Below, piece after piece: positions 27,488 to 35,435 of a DNA stretch of 64,000 nucleotides. The position numbers were made by a program, and so were the translations under genes. The stretch is from Polyangiaceae bacterium (GTDB taxonomy: Bacteria > Myxococcota_A > Polyangia > Polyangiales > Polyangiaceae): contig JADJYE010000017.1 of the NCBI GenBank assembly GCA_016719945.1, forward strand, positions 98,720 to 162,719, given 5' to 3'. The notes under the pieces were generated by a model. It saw only the letters and a program-made list of their open reading frames with translations, had not been told where the DNA came from and searched no databases. Position 1 is the first letter of the stretch; the number at the start of each line of letters is the position of its first letter.

Positions 27488-29142
27488 CAGAGGTCTTCGA
27501 TCTTGATCGCGCCGGTCGGGCAGTAGCGCGCGGCCGCTTCGCACTTGGGGCGAAGCGACGGCTCCGGCTGGGCGACCAGCAGCCGGGTCTTGCCGACGCC
27601 GAACTGCTTGAAGACCTCCTTCGCCTCGGTCTGGCACACCCCGTGGCCCTGGCAGACGTCCAGGTTCACGTTGACCTTGAAGGGCTTCAGCTCGACCTGC
27701 GCCGCGGGAGCGGAGCTGCCGTCCGCCTGCTTGGTGGTGGCGGCGACTGGCTGCGCGCGCTTCTTGTAGCGCATGCGCACCGGCTCCTTGGGGCCGACGA
27801 CCAGGCCGTGGAAGTCGCTGCCGACGTTGGGGTCGCCGAGAGAAAAATCGTACCGACGCAGCAGGATCGAGAGGATCGCCTTCACCTGGAGGATCGCGAA
27901 GGCGTTGCCCATGCACTTATGCCGGCCCCCGCCGAACGGCAGATACGCGTAGTCGCGCTTCCGATCCTCTTCGCGTGGCGGCATGAAGCGGTCGATGTCG
28001 AACTTCAGCGGCTCGGCGAAGTGCTCCGCGAGGAGGTGCGAGACCGTGGGGGAGATCAGGACCCAGGTGCCCTTCTCGAGGAAGTAGTCCTTGTAGACGA
28101 AGTCTTGCATCACGACCCGCACCAGCATGAACAGCGGCGGGTGCAGCCGCAGCGCCTCGAGCACGACCGACTCGGTGAGCGGGGCGTTGCGCAGCGCCAT
28201 GAAGCCCACCGTCTCGCCCTGGCCGAAGAGGCCGTCGAGCTCGGCGCGCACGCGGGAGAGCTGCTCGGGGTTACGCACGAGCTCGATCAGCGCCCACGCC
28301 GTGGTGACCGAGCTGGTGTGGTGGCCGGCGAACATCGCCGCGATCAGCATGCCGGTGATCTCGTAGTCGGTGAGCGGGGCGCCGCCCTTGTAGCGAGCGT
28401 CCATCATCGTCTGCAGGAAGTCTTCCCCTTCGCGGCCGCTCTTGCGCCGGTCGGCGATGATCTTCGAGACCATCTCCTCGAGGCGCACGCGCGCGCGATC
28501 GCGCTCGCGGAACGACGGCAGCGGCAGCTGCGCGTTGAGGTACGCGATCGGGGTCACCCCGCGCTCGAGCGAGTGGTAGACCCGCGCGAACTCCTCCGTC
28601 ATCCCCGTCCTGAACTCCTTGCCGAGCAGGCAGTGGCTCGAGGTGTAGTTGGTGAGCACGCGGCAAAAGTCGACGAGGTCGATCTCGCCCTGGTCACCCC
28701 AGTCGGCGATCATGCCCTCCACCTCGCTGACGACGATCTCGCCGTAGGTGCGCATGCGCTTGTCCTTCAGCGCCGGCAGCAGCATCTTGATCTGCTCGTT
28801 CATCTTCTCGGGCGGGGCGTCGTAGACCATCCCCTTGCCGAAGACGGGGGTCATGATCTTGTAGGCCTCGGACGGGTTCATCTGCTCGTCGGGCGCGCGA
28901 AACACCGCCTCGTTGGCCTCGGGTCCGAAGATGGCGACCATCTTCTTGCCGAGGATGTCGAACGCGCCGATCTCCCCGAGCTCCTTGTTCACCCGCGTGA
29001 GGAGGCCGATCGTGTCGCGCACGAAGTCGACCGTATGGCCGACCACCGGCAGCCCACCCGAGAGGCGCGGCGGCGTGCGCAGCCCCGCCGGCGTGGGGGT
29101 TTTCTTCGGGAAGACCTTCTGAACGAGCGGCTGGAGCTCCAT
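27487..29142 (-). CDS. cyp51: Sterol 14-alpha-demethylase-type P450 (CYP51) fused to a ferredoxin
   Basis: This 551-residue protein has a P450 domain (about 1-460) with the oxygen-binding helix FAGHHTSSVTTAW (about residue 271), the ExxR helix VLEALRLHPP and the haem loop FGGGRHKCMGNAFA (Cys at about 409). The segment IMTPVFGKGMVYDAPPEKMN matches the B'-C signature of CYP51. An Ala/Gln-rich linker leads to a C-terminal ferredoxin (LDVCQGHGVCQTEA ... CEAAARYCPTGAI) with the pattern of a 3Fe-4S cluster. Methylococcus capsulatus has such a CYP51-ferredoxin fusion, so the function is very likely sterol 14-demethylation. A TetR gene is coupled behind it. Confidence 0.9.
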   Translation of the reverse strand: MELQPLVQKVFPKKTPTPAGLRTPPRLSGGLPVVGHTVDFVRDTIGLLTRVNKELGEIGAFDILGKKMVAIFGPEANEAVFRAPDEQMNPSEAYKIMTPVFGKGMVYDAPPEKMNEQIKMLLPALKDKRMRTYGEIVVSEVEGMIADWGDQGEIDLVDFCRVLTNYTSSHCLLGKEFRTGMTEEFARVYHSLERGVTPIAYLNAQLPLPSFRERDRARVRLEEMVSKIIADRRKSGREGEDFLQTMMDARYKGGAPLTDYEITGMLIAAMFAGHHTSSVTTAWALIELVRNPEQLSRVRAELDGLFGQGETVGFMALRNAPLTESVVLEALRLHPPLFMLVRVVMQDFVYKDYFLEKGTWVLISPTVSHLLAEHFAEPLKFDIDRFMPPREEDRKRDYAYLPFGGGRHKCMGNAFAILQVKAILSILLRRYDFSLGDPNVGSDFHGLVVGPKEPVRMRYKKRAQPVAATTKQADGSSAPAAQVELKPFKVNVNLDVCQGHGVCQTEAKEVFKQFGVGKTRLLVAQPEPSLRPKCEAAARYCPTGAIKIEDL

Positions 29143-29172
29143 GCGTGGCGAGGTACCACGGGCGTCTCGGAC

Positions 29173-29190
29173 CTGAAATGGTGATTTCAG
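29173..29190. promoter_or_regulatory. Palindromic operator candidate upstream of CYP51
   Basis: CTGAAAT-GGTG-ATTTCAG is a perfect 7-bp inverted repeat with a 4-base centre, 31 bases upstream of the CYP51 ATG at 29142. The right arm continues into a weaker TTTC...GAAA repeat (to about 29200). Its AT-rich arms stand out in this GC-rich window. Size and place fit the operator of the coupled TetR gene. Confidence 0.5.
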
Positions 29191-29220
29191 ATTCCGAAAC
29201 GGGAGTTCTAGCGACGCCGC

Positions 29221-30609
29221 TCAGCTCGCGCGGGCGCCGACGCGGTTGGCGAGGAAATCGATCAGATCGATCTTCGAGATCAGGCCGACGATGTTCGGGC
29301 CGTCCATCACCAGCACGATCTTCGCGTCGTTCATCACGTTCTTGAGCAGCTCGACCTTCGTCTCCTGCGTGACGGTTGCGTAGTCGCTCTCGATCATGTC
29401 GGTGATCGTCGCGTCCTGCGTCTTGCCGGAGACCAGCGCCTTCAACAGATCGCTCTCGTGGATCAGGCCCTTGAGCCGGCCGTCGTCGACGACCGGGAGC
29501 TGGCTGATGCCGAACTCCTTCAGCTTGGTGACCACCTGCAGGATGGTGTCGGTCGAGCGGGAGGTCTCCACGCGCGTCGCGCCGCCCTTCGCGGCCAGCA
29601 CGTCCTTCACGGTGCCGAGGCTCGGGCCCTCGTCGCCGAGGAAGCCGTTCTCTCGCATCCAGTCGTCGTTGAAGATCTTCGAGATGTACTTGGAGGCGCC
29701 GTCCGCGAGCATGACCAGGATGTTCTCCTTCTTGCCCGAGGCCTTCGCGTACTTGATGGCGCCCGCGACGGCCGCGCCGCCCGAGCCGCCGACGAACAGG
29801 CCCTCGAGCCGCACGAGGTCGCGCGTCATCGAGAAGCACTCCTTGTCGTCGACGCGCACCACCTCGTCGATGAGGTTGAGGTTGATGGTGGAGGGGAAGA
29901 AGTCTTCGCCGATGCCCTCGACCTTGTAGGAGAACGCCTTGGTGATGCGCTTGTCCTTGATGAAGTCGTAGTAGAGCGAGCCGACCGGGTCGACGCCGAC
30001 CAGCTTGATGCTCGGCTTGCGCTCCTTGAGGAACTTGCCGCTGCCGCTGATGGTGCCGCCGGTGCCGAGGCCGGCCACGAGCACGTCGAGCTCGGGCCCG
30101 CACTGGTCCCAGATCTCCGGGCCGGTGGACTTGTAGTGGGCGCCGGGGTTGTCGGGGTTGTGGTACTGGTTCGCGTAGAAGCAGTTCGGCGTCTCGTCGG
30201 CGATGCGCTTCGCGACCTGGTAGTAGCTGCGGGGGTCTTCGGGCTCGACGGCCGTGGGGCAGAGCACGACGCGCGCGCCCAATGCGCGCAGGGTCGAGAC
30301 CTTCTCCTGGCTCATCTTGTCCGGCATGATGAAGACCGTCTTGTAGCCGCGGATCGCGGCCATCATCGCCAGCGCCGCGCCGGTGTTGCCGCTGGTCGCC
30401 TCGACGAGCGTGCCGCCCGGCTTGAGCCCGCGCGCCTCGGCCTCGTTGATCATGTTGCGGGCCACGCGATCTTTGTGGCTGCCCATCGGGTTCAGGTACT
30501 CGCACTTCACGTAGATGTCGGCAGCGACACCTTCGGTGACCTTGTTGAGCTTGACGATGGGGGTGTTGCCGATGGCCTGGGTGATGTCGCTCTTCGCGCC
30601 ACGCATCAT
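29221..30609 (-). CDS. cbs: Cystathionine beta-synthase with C-terminal CBS pair
   Basis: This 462-residue PLP enzyme condenses serine and homocysteine to cystathionine (transsulfuration). Start ATG 30609. The PLP lysine is Lys46 in NPMGSHKDRVA, the substrate loop is VEATSGNTGAALAMM, and the PLP-phosphate loop is GLGTGGTISGSGKFLKE. Residues 335-460 hold two CBS domains (FGISQLPVVDDGRLKGLIHE and the following copy), which in eukaryotic enzymes bind AdoMet-type regulators. No haem-binding N-terminal extension is present. The gene is divergent from the PQQ-type dehydrogenase, with a 206-base gap. Confidence 0.93.
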   Translation of the reverse strand: MMRGAKSDITQAIGNTPIVKLNKVTEGVAADIYVKCEYLNPMGSHKDRVARNMINEAEARGLKPGGTLVEATSGNTGAALAMMAAIRGYKTVFIMPDKMSQEKVSTLRALGARVVLCPTAVEPEDPRSYYQVAKRIADETPNCFYANQYHNPDNPGAHYKSTGPEIWDQCGPELDVLVAGLGTGGTISGSGKFLKERKPSIKLVGVDPVGSLYYDFIKDKRITKAFSYKVEGIGEDFFPSTINLNLIDEVVRVDDKECFSMTRDLVRLEGLFVGGSGGAAVAGAIKYAKASGKKENILVMLADGASKYISKIFNDDWMRENGFLGDEGPSLGTVKDVLAAKGGATRVETSRSTDTILQVVTKLKEFGISQLPVVDDGRLKGLIHESDLLKALVSGKTQDATITDMIESDYATVTQETKVELLKNVMNDAKIVLVMDGPNIVGLISKIDLIDFLANRVGARAS

Positions 30610-30693
30610 GGTGCGCCGCTTGTAATGGCGCGCTCCGCGAGCGACAAGCGCCCGCACGGAAGAATGCAGCGTCAGGTTAGGAAATCCCGGCGC

Positions 30694-30727
30694 CGGTCTC
30701 GTCGCGGGCTCGGACGCGACGAGACCG
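30694..30727. other. 13-bp perfect inverted repeat in a divergent intergenic region
   Basis: CGGTCTCGTCGCG (30694-30706) pairs perfectly with CGCGACGAGACCG (30715-30727) across an 8-base loop. A smaller CCCGC/GCGGG hairpin follows at about 30734-30747. The 206-base gap separates the divergent cbs and PQQ-type dehydrogenase genes, so a terminator would be out of place. It may be an operator or part of a 5' leader of the dehydrogenase gene. Confidence 0.45.
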
Positions 30728-30815
30728 AAGGGCCCCGCGGTAGCGGGCGCGCCGGAGAAATATCTCGCGGCGACGCAGCTTCCACCGTGGCCCGCCCCGA
30801 TCTAGGGTCTCGCCC

Positions 30816-32129
30816 ATGCGGAACCCCCTTTTCCTGCTCTTGTTGGGCGCCGGCGTTGTCGCTGGCCTGGGCTGCGGTGACGACACGACGGCGACCGGCG
30901 GCGGCGGCAGCGGCGGCGGCGACGGCGGCAACCCGTCGACCGGCGGCGGCGGCAACCCGTCCACGGGCGGCGGCGGACAAGCGCAGGGCGGTGGTGGACA
31001 GGCGCAGGGCGGCGACGGCCCCGGCGGCATGGGCCCCGGGTACAGCTGCGAGGCGGCGGTCGGCACCGTCGGCACCATCACCCTCGAGGACGTCGCCAGC
31101 GTCGGCACCGGCGCGGTGCAGCTCAAGTCTGCGCCTGGCGACCCCGAGCGCCTCTACATCGTCAAGCAGGACGGCCAGATCCTCATCTACGAGGACGGCA
31201 CGCTCAACCCGACGCCCTTCCTCGACGTGTCGGATCTCATCCGCGGCGGCGTCGGCGGTGAAGAGGGCCTGCTCGGCCTCGCCTTCCACCCTGACTTCGC
31301 GACCAACGGGCGCTTCTTCATCCACTACTCGGCCAACGGCGACGGCGACTCCACGGTGGGCGAGTTCCACGCGACGCCCGGCGCGACCACGGCCGACCCG
31401 GATCAGGTGCAGCTCGTGCTCTCGCATTTCACCGACGAGGGCAACCACAACGGCGGCGCGGTCGAGTTCGGCAACGACGGGTACCTCTACATCTCGCTCG
31501 GCGACGGCGGCGCGCAGAACGACCCCGGCTGCGACGCGCAGAACCTCGGCAACCTGCTCGGCAAGATCATCCGCGTCGACGTCGACGCCACGCCGGACGG
31601 CGAGGGCTACCCCGCCGCCGCTGGCAACCCCGACGGCGAGAAGTACTACCACGTGGGCTTCCGCAACCCCTGGCGCATGAGCTTCGACGTGTGCACCGGC
31701 GACCTCTACATCGGCGACGTCGGCCAGAACTCCCGCGAGGAGGTCGACCACGCGCAGGCCGCCGACGGCCCGCTCAACTTCGGCTGGCCGATGCGCGAGG
31801 GGACCATCGCGCACAACAACGACTGCGTGGATCCGCCGACCGACATCGTCGAGCCGATCACCGACTACGCTCAGCAGGGCAACGGCTCCGTCACCGGCGG
31901 TTACGTGTACCGCGGCTCCGACAGCCCGAGCCTGCGCGGCTGGTACTTCTACGCCGACTTCATGTTCGGCCTCTTCAACCGCGTCCGCGTGGTCGACGGC
32001 GCCGTCGTCGAGGGGCCCACGCCCGTCGGCGTGGGCGTCGAGAACGTCGGGGCGTTCGGCATCGACGGCAACGGCGAGGTCTACGTCGTCGAGTACAGCG
32101 GCAACATCCGCAAGATCGTCGCCAACTGA
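30816..32129 (+). CDS. PQQ-dependent sugar dehydrogenase-like lipoprotein
   Basis: This 437-residue protein begins with a signal and lipobox (LGAGVVAGLGCGDDTT), then about 55 residues of Gly-rich linker (GGNPSTGGGGNPSTGGGG), common in lipoproteins of this window. The rest is a glucose/sorbosone dehydrogenase six-bladed propeller: GEEGLLGLAFHPDFATNGR, GNHNGGAVEFGNDGYLYISL, DGGAQND, KIIRVDVDATPDGEGYPAAA and GFRNPWRMSFD. Members oxidise sugars at the cell surface with PQQ, although many homologues have no proven substrate. It ends 13 bases before glyQ. Confidence 0.87.
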   Translation: MRNPLFLLLLGAGVVAGLGCGDDTTATGGGGSGGGDGGNPSTGGGGNPSTGGGGQAQGGGGQAQGGDGPGGMGPGYSCEAAVGTVGTITLEDVASVGTGAVQLKSAPGDPERLYIVKQDGQILIYEDGTLNPTPFLDVSDLIRGGVGGEEGLLGLAFHPDFATNGRFFIHYSANGDGDSTVGEFHATPGATTADPDQVQLVLSHFTDEGNHNGGAVEFGNDGYLYISLGDGGAQNDPGCDAQNLGNLLGKIIRVDVDATPDGEGYPAAAGNPDGEKYYHVGFRNPWRMSFDVCTGDLYIGDVGQNSREEVDHAQAADGPLNFGWPMREGTIAHNNDCVDPPTDIVEPITDYAQQGNGSVTGGYVYRGSDSPSLRGWYFYADFMFGLFNRVRVVDGAVVEGPTPVGVGVENVGAFGIDGNGEVYVVEYSGNIRKIVAN

Positions 32130-32142
32130 TCAGCGCCTTCGC

Positions 32143-33063
32143 ATGAACTTCCAGGACATCATCCTCACGCTGCAGAAGTTCTGGGCCGAGCGCGGCTGCC
32201 TGATCGTGCAGCCGTACAACTCGGAGGTCGGCGCGGGCACGTATAACCCCGTCACCTTCCTCCGGGCCCTCGGCCCCGAGCCGTGGAACGTCGCGTACGT
32301 CGAGCCGTCTCGCCGCCCAGCGGACGGCCGCTACGGGGACAACCCCAACCGCGCCCAGCAGTTCCACCAGTTCCAGGTCATCCTCAAGCCGAGCCCGATC
32401 GACATCCAGGACCTCTATCTGGAGTCGCTGCGCGCGCTCGGCACCGAGCCGCTCAAGCACGACGTGCGCTTCGTGGAGGACGACTGGGAGTCCCCCACGC
32501 TCGGCGCCTGGGGCCTCGGCTGGCAGGTGTGGCTCGACGGCCTCGAGATCTCCCAGTTCACGTACTTCCAGCAGGTCGGCGGCATCGACTGCAAGCCGGT
32601 GAGCGGCGAGCTGACGTACGGGCTCGAGCGCATCGCGATGTACCTGCAAGACAAGGACAGCATGTACGACCTCGCGTACGACGATCACGTCACCTACGGC
32701 GAGGTCTTCCAGCGCGCCGAGTGGGAGTGGTCGACCTACAACTTCGAAGAGGCGAACGTCGCGGAGCACTTCGCGGCGTTCGACCACTGCGAGGCCGAGG
32801 TCACGCGCCTGCTCACTCGGGGGGGAGACGCCAAGTCGCTCGACGCGAAGAAGGCGCTCGTGCTCCCCGCGTACGACTTCGTGGTGAAGGCGGCGCATCG
32901 CTTCAACGTGCTCGACGCGCGCGGGGCGATCAGCGTCACCGAGCGCCAGCGCTTCATCGGCCGCGTGCGCGCCCTGGCGCGGGCCACGGCCGAGGCGTAC
33001 CTCGCGCAGCGCGAGGCCTTCGGGTACCCGCTCATGAAGGGCCTCCCGAAGGCGGCGGAGTGA
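32143..33063 (+). CDS. glyQ: Glycyl-tRNA synthetase alpha subunit
   Basis: This 306-residue protein is a clear GlyQ: FQDIILTLQKFWAERGCLI, EVGAGTYNPVTFLRALGPEP, YVEPSRRPADGRYGDNPNR and ELTYGLERIAMYLQ are all family signatures. GlyQ forms the aminoacylation core of the alpha2-beta2 enzyme and needs GlyS for tRNA binding. Here glyS does not follow; a B3/4-domain gene overlaps the stop instead (GTGA). The beta subunit must therefore be elsewhere in the genome. Start ATG 32143. Confidence 0.95.
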   Translation: MNFQDIILTLQKFWAERGCLIVQPYNSEVGAGTYNPVTFLRALGPEPWNVAYVEPSRRPADGRYGDNPNRAQQFHQFQVILKPSPIDIQDLYLESLRALGTEPLKHDVRFVEDDWESPTLGAWGLGWQVWLDGLEISQFTYFQQVGGIDCKPVSGELTYGLERIAMYLQDKDSMYDLAYDDHVTYGEVFQRAEWEWSTYNFEEANVAEHFAAFDHCEAEVTRLLTRGGDAKSLDAKKALVLPAYDFVVKAAHRFNVLDARGAISVTERQRFIGRVRALARATAEAYLAQREAFGYPLMKGLPKAAE

Positions 33064-33689
33064 GCCTCGCGGTTCGCGTCGAGGAGCACCCGCTCCTCGA
33101 CGCGGTCCTGTTCGAGACCACCTTCCCGCGCTCGCTCGGGGAGGTCTCGACGCCGGCGAGCTGGCTCTCCCTGCTCGGCGGCGGCGCAGGCGCGCCGCTG
33201 GCCTCGAGCGACGACGTGCGCGCGGCGGTGCGCGATCTTCTGCGCCACGGCGGCTTCAAGCCGACGGGCCGTTCGAAGCCTGCCTCGGAGTACCTCGTGC
33301 GCGCCTCGGCAGAGGGCGCGCTCGGCTCCATCAACGCCGCGGTCGACGCCTGTAACGTCGTCTCGCTGCACAGCGGGCTGCCCATCAGCGTGGTCGACCT
33401 CGAGCGCGCGAAGGCGCCGCTCTCGATCGGGCTCGCGCCGGCGGGCGCGAGCTACGTCTTCAACGCCTCCGGACAGACGATCGACGTCGGCGGGCTACTG
33501 TGCCTGTTCGACGGGGAGGGCCCGTGCGCCAACGCCGTGAAGGACGCCCAGCGCACCAAGACCAGCGCCCAGACCACGCGCACGCTCACGGTCATCTGGG
33601 GCACGAAGGCGCTCGCGGGGCGCGCGAGCGAGGCGTTCGAGTGGTACGCGCGGCTGCTCGTCGAGGTCGGGGCGGAGGTGTCGCGGTGA
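33060..33689 (+). CDS. B3/4 (tRNA-editing-like) domain protein
   Basis: The GTG start at 33060 overlaps the glyQ stop by four bases and gives 209 residues. The sequence matches stand-alone B3/B4 proteins: RAAVRDLLRHGGFKPTGRSKPASEYLV, split here as GGFKPTGRSKPASEYL, then INAAVDACNVVSLHSGLPIS, and later DGEGPCANAVKDAQRTKTS. In phenylalanyl-tRNA synthetase beta subunits this fold edits mischarged Tyr-tRNA(Phe). Coupling to glyQ suggests a tRNA-proofreading or amino-acid-sensing role, which is inference. Its stop overlaps the next gene (GTGA). Confidence 0.82.
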   Translation: MSLAVRVEEHPLLDAVLFETTFPRSLGEVSTPASWLSLLGGGAGAPLASSDDVRAAVRDLLRHGGFKPTGRSKPASEYLVRASAEGALGSINAAVDACNVVSLHSGLPISVVDLERAKAPLSIGLAPAGASYVFNASGQTIDVGGLLCLFDGEGPCANAVKDAQRTKTSAQTTRTLTVIWGTKALAGRASEAFEWYARLLVEVGAEVSR

Positions 33690-35435
33690 GTGAGCGGGGA
33701 GGAGAGCGAGCGGACTGGAGCGTGGACTTCAAGCACCTCGAGAGAGTCGAGCGGGCCCTGAAATCCAAACGACTCGAGCCGGACTCAGAGCTCACGCATC
33801 GGGTCGATCTGCTCCTGGGGCGCCTGCAGGCGGCCGTCGCGAGCGACGTCTTCAGCGACCAGCACGAGATGGGGCTCGCGCCCCAGTACGACGCGATCGC
33901 CGCGCTCATTTGTAAGCATTGGTTGCCGCAGGCTCCCGACACCGCCGTCGCGGCCTTACTGACGCTCTCCAACCCGAGCCCGGCCCCGGCGCGCGGCGCC
34001 TCTACGAGGAGCGCCGAGCGCCGGCTCGACCCTCACCTGGGACGAGGCGTTCGAGGGCATTCGCGCCCTCGTGATGCGCGGTGCGCGCGGCGGAGCGCCA
34101 TCCAGCTTCGCGGCGCTGCGTGTTTGGTTCGCGGCACCGACGGCAAGCGTGGACTCGCTCGCGCTGCTCGGCGCGGTGGTCGAGGCGCACCGCCACCTGT
34201 GGTCCGTCATGGACCCGTACCCGGCGGTGCAGGTGCTCGTGCTCGCGCGTACGCTAGCGAAATGGTGCCGTTCGCTGCACCCGATCTCGGAGCATCGCTG
34301 GTCCGAGCAGAGGGGCTTCGGTCAACGGCGTTCGGGGTTTCTACGCGCCGTGCTCGCCTATGGAACGGTGCTGTTGGCGGGCACCGCGCGTCGCGTCACC
34401 GGGCGGGCCCGCCCCGAGCCACGCGCGCGCGGTGACTATCGGGGAAGTGCTCGAACGCGTGACCACGTCGCCCCCGCTGCCGAGGCTCACCTCGAGGCGA
34501 TGCGAGGCACAGGTGTGGAGCGGCTGCTCGACGCGGCGCTGGCCCACGCCACCGTCGCCGCGGCGCTCGCCAGCGTCGGCGGCCCCTCGCTCGCGGACAA
34601 GTGGAATTGGCACTACTGGACGCTGTTCCGACTCAGCGTGCAGGCGAACGAGACCTGCCTTCCTCGTGGAACGGACGCGGTCGCGTCGATCGCGACCTTG
34701 GGGGCCGCGCAGATCTACGGTCACGCCTCACTCCTCCACATCGCGGAGTTCCCGGCCGTGGCCGGACGCGAGCCCGTGCGTCAAGCGATCCACCAGGTCC
34801 GAGCCTCCCTGGGCGCGATGCTCGGCATCCACGGCGATCTCGCCGACCTCGAGCGTGCCGTGAGCACTGCGCTCACCACTGGCGTGCTGCCGAGCGATCG
34901 CGGTATGGCGGCGCTGGTTCGTGCCTTGGCCGAGCGCCTCGCACCCCACGCAGCTGCGTTCGCCCGGGTCCACCGCGCGCGCGACGAGCAGCGCCATGCC
35001 CAGCGCGTGAGCCATCAAGCGGGAGCTGAGATCTCGCTGCTCGACCGCCTCAACGTGCTCTCCGACACGGAGGCCGAGGCGCGCAAAAAGAATGCAGACA
35101 AGGTCCTCAAGAGGAGCAACCGAGCCCTCCGAGAGGACGAGAAGCGCGTGGGTGACCTGCTGACCGCCGCGCTCGCCGCGCACCCTGGTCCGAACGTCTA
35201 CTACGCCCTGACAGGGCCGCTCGCGCACCTCGAGGCCGTACGCGTAGAGATGCGCCTGAGGCCCGGCGGAGTCGCCTACAGGCGTCCGGTGCTGGTCGGG
35301 CGCGACGAGCTGTTGGCATCGATCGATCGCTGGATGGGCCACGTCGCCGCCAACGTCGGACGCGTCGTGTCGCCGGGGGAGCTGCTGCAAGGCTACGCCG
35401 TCGCGCTGCTCGCGCGAGAAAGAGCGACCTCGTGA
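33686..35435 (+). CDS. Unrecognised helical protein, paralogue 1 (frameshifted)
   Basis: The GTG at 33686 overlaps the previous stop. The N-terminal part reads in one frame up to about 34030 (VFSDQHEMGLAPQYDAIAAL, KHWLPQ, ERRLDP) and the rest in another (TWDEAFEGIRALVMRGARGG onward). Compared with paralogue 2, two bases are missing (or one is added) at 34025-34033, within the codons after RLDP. Restored length is about 583 residues. No known domain is visible. Motifs shared with paralogue 2 include VLARTLAKWCR, SGFLRAVLAYGT, LADKWNWHY, ALTTGVLPSDRGMAALVRAL, ISLLDRLNVLSD and LLQGYAVALLAR. The second half alone forms an open frame from GTG 34071. Confidence 0.65.
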
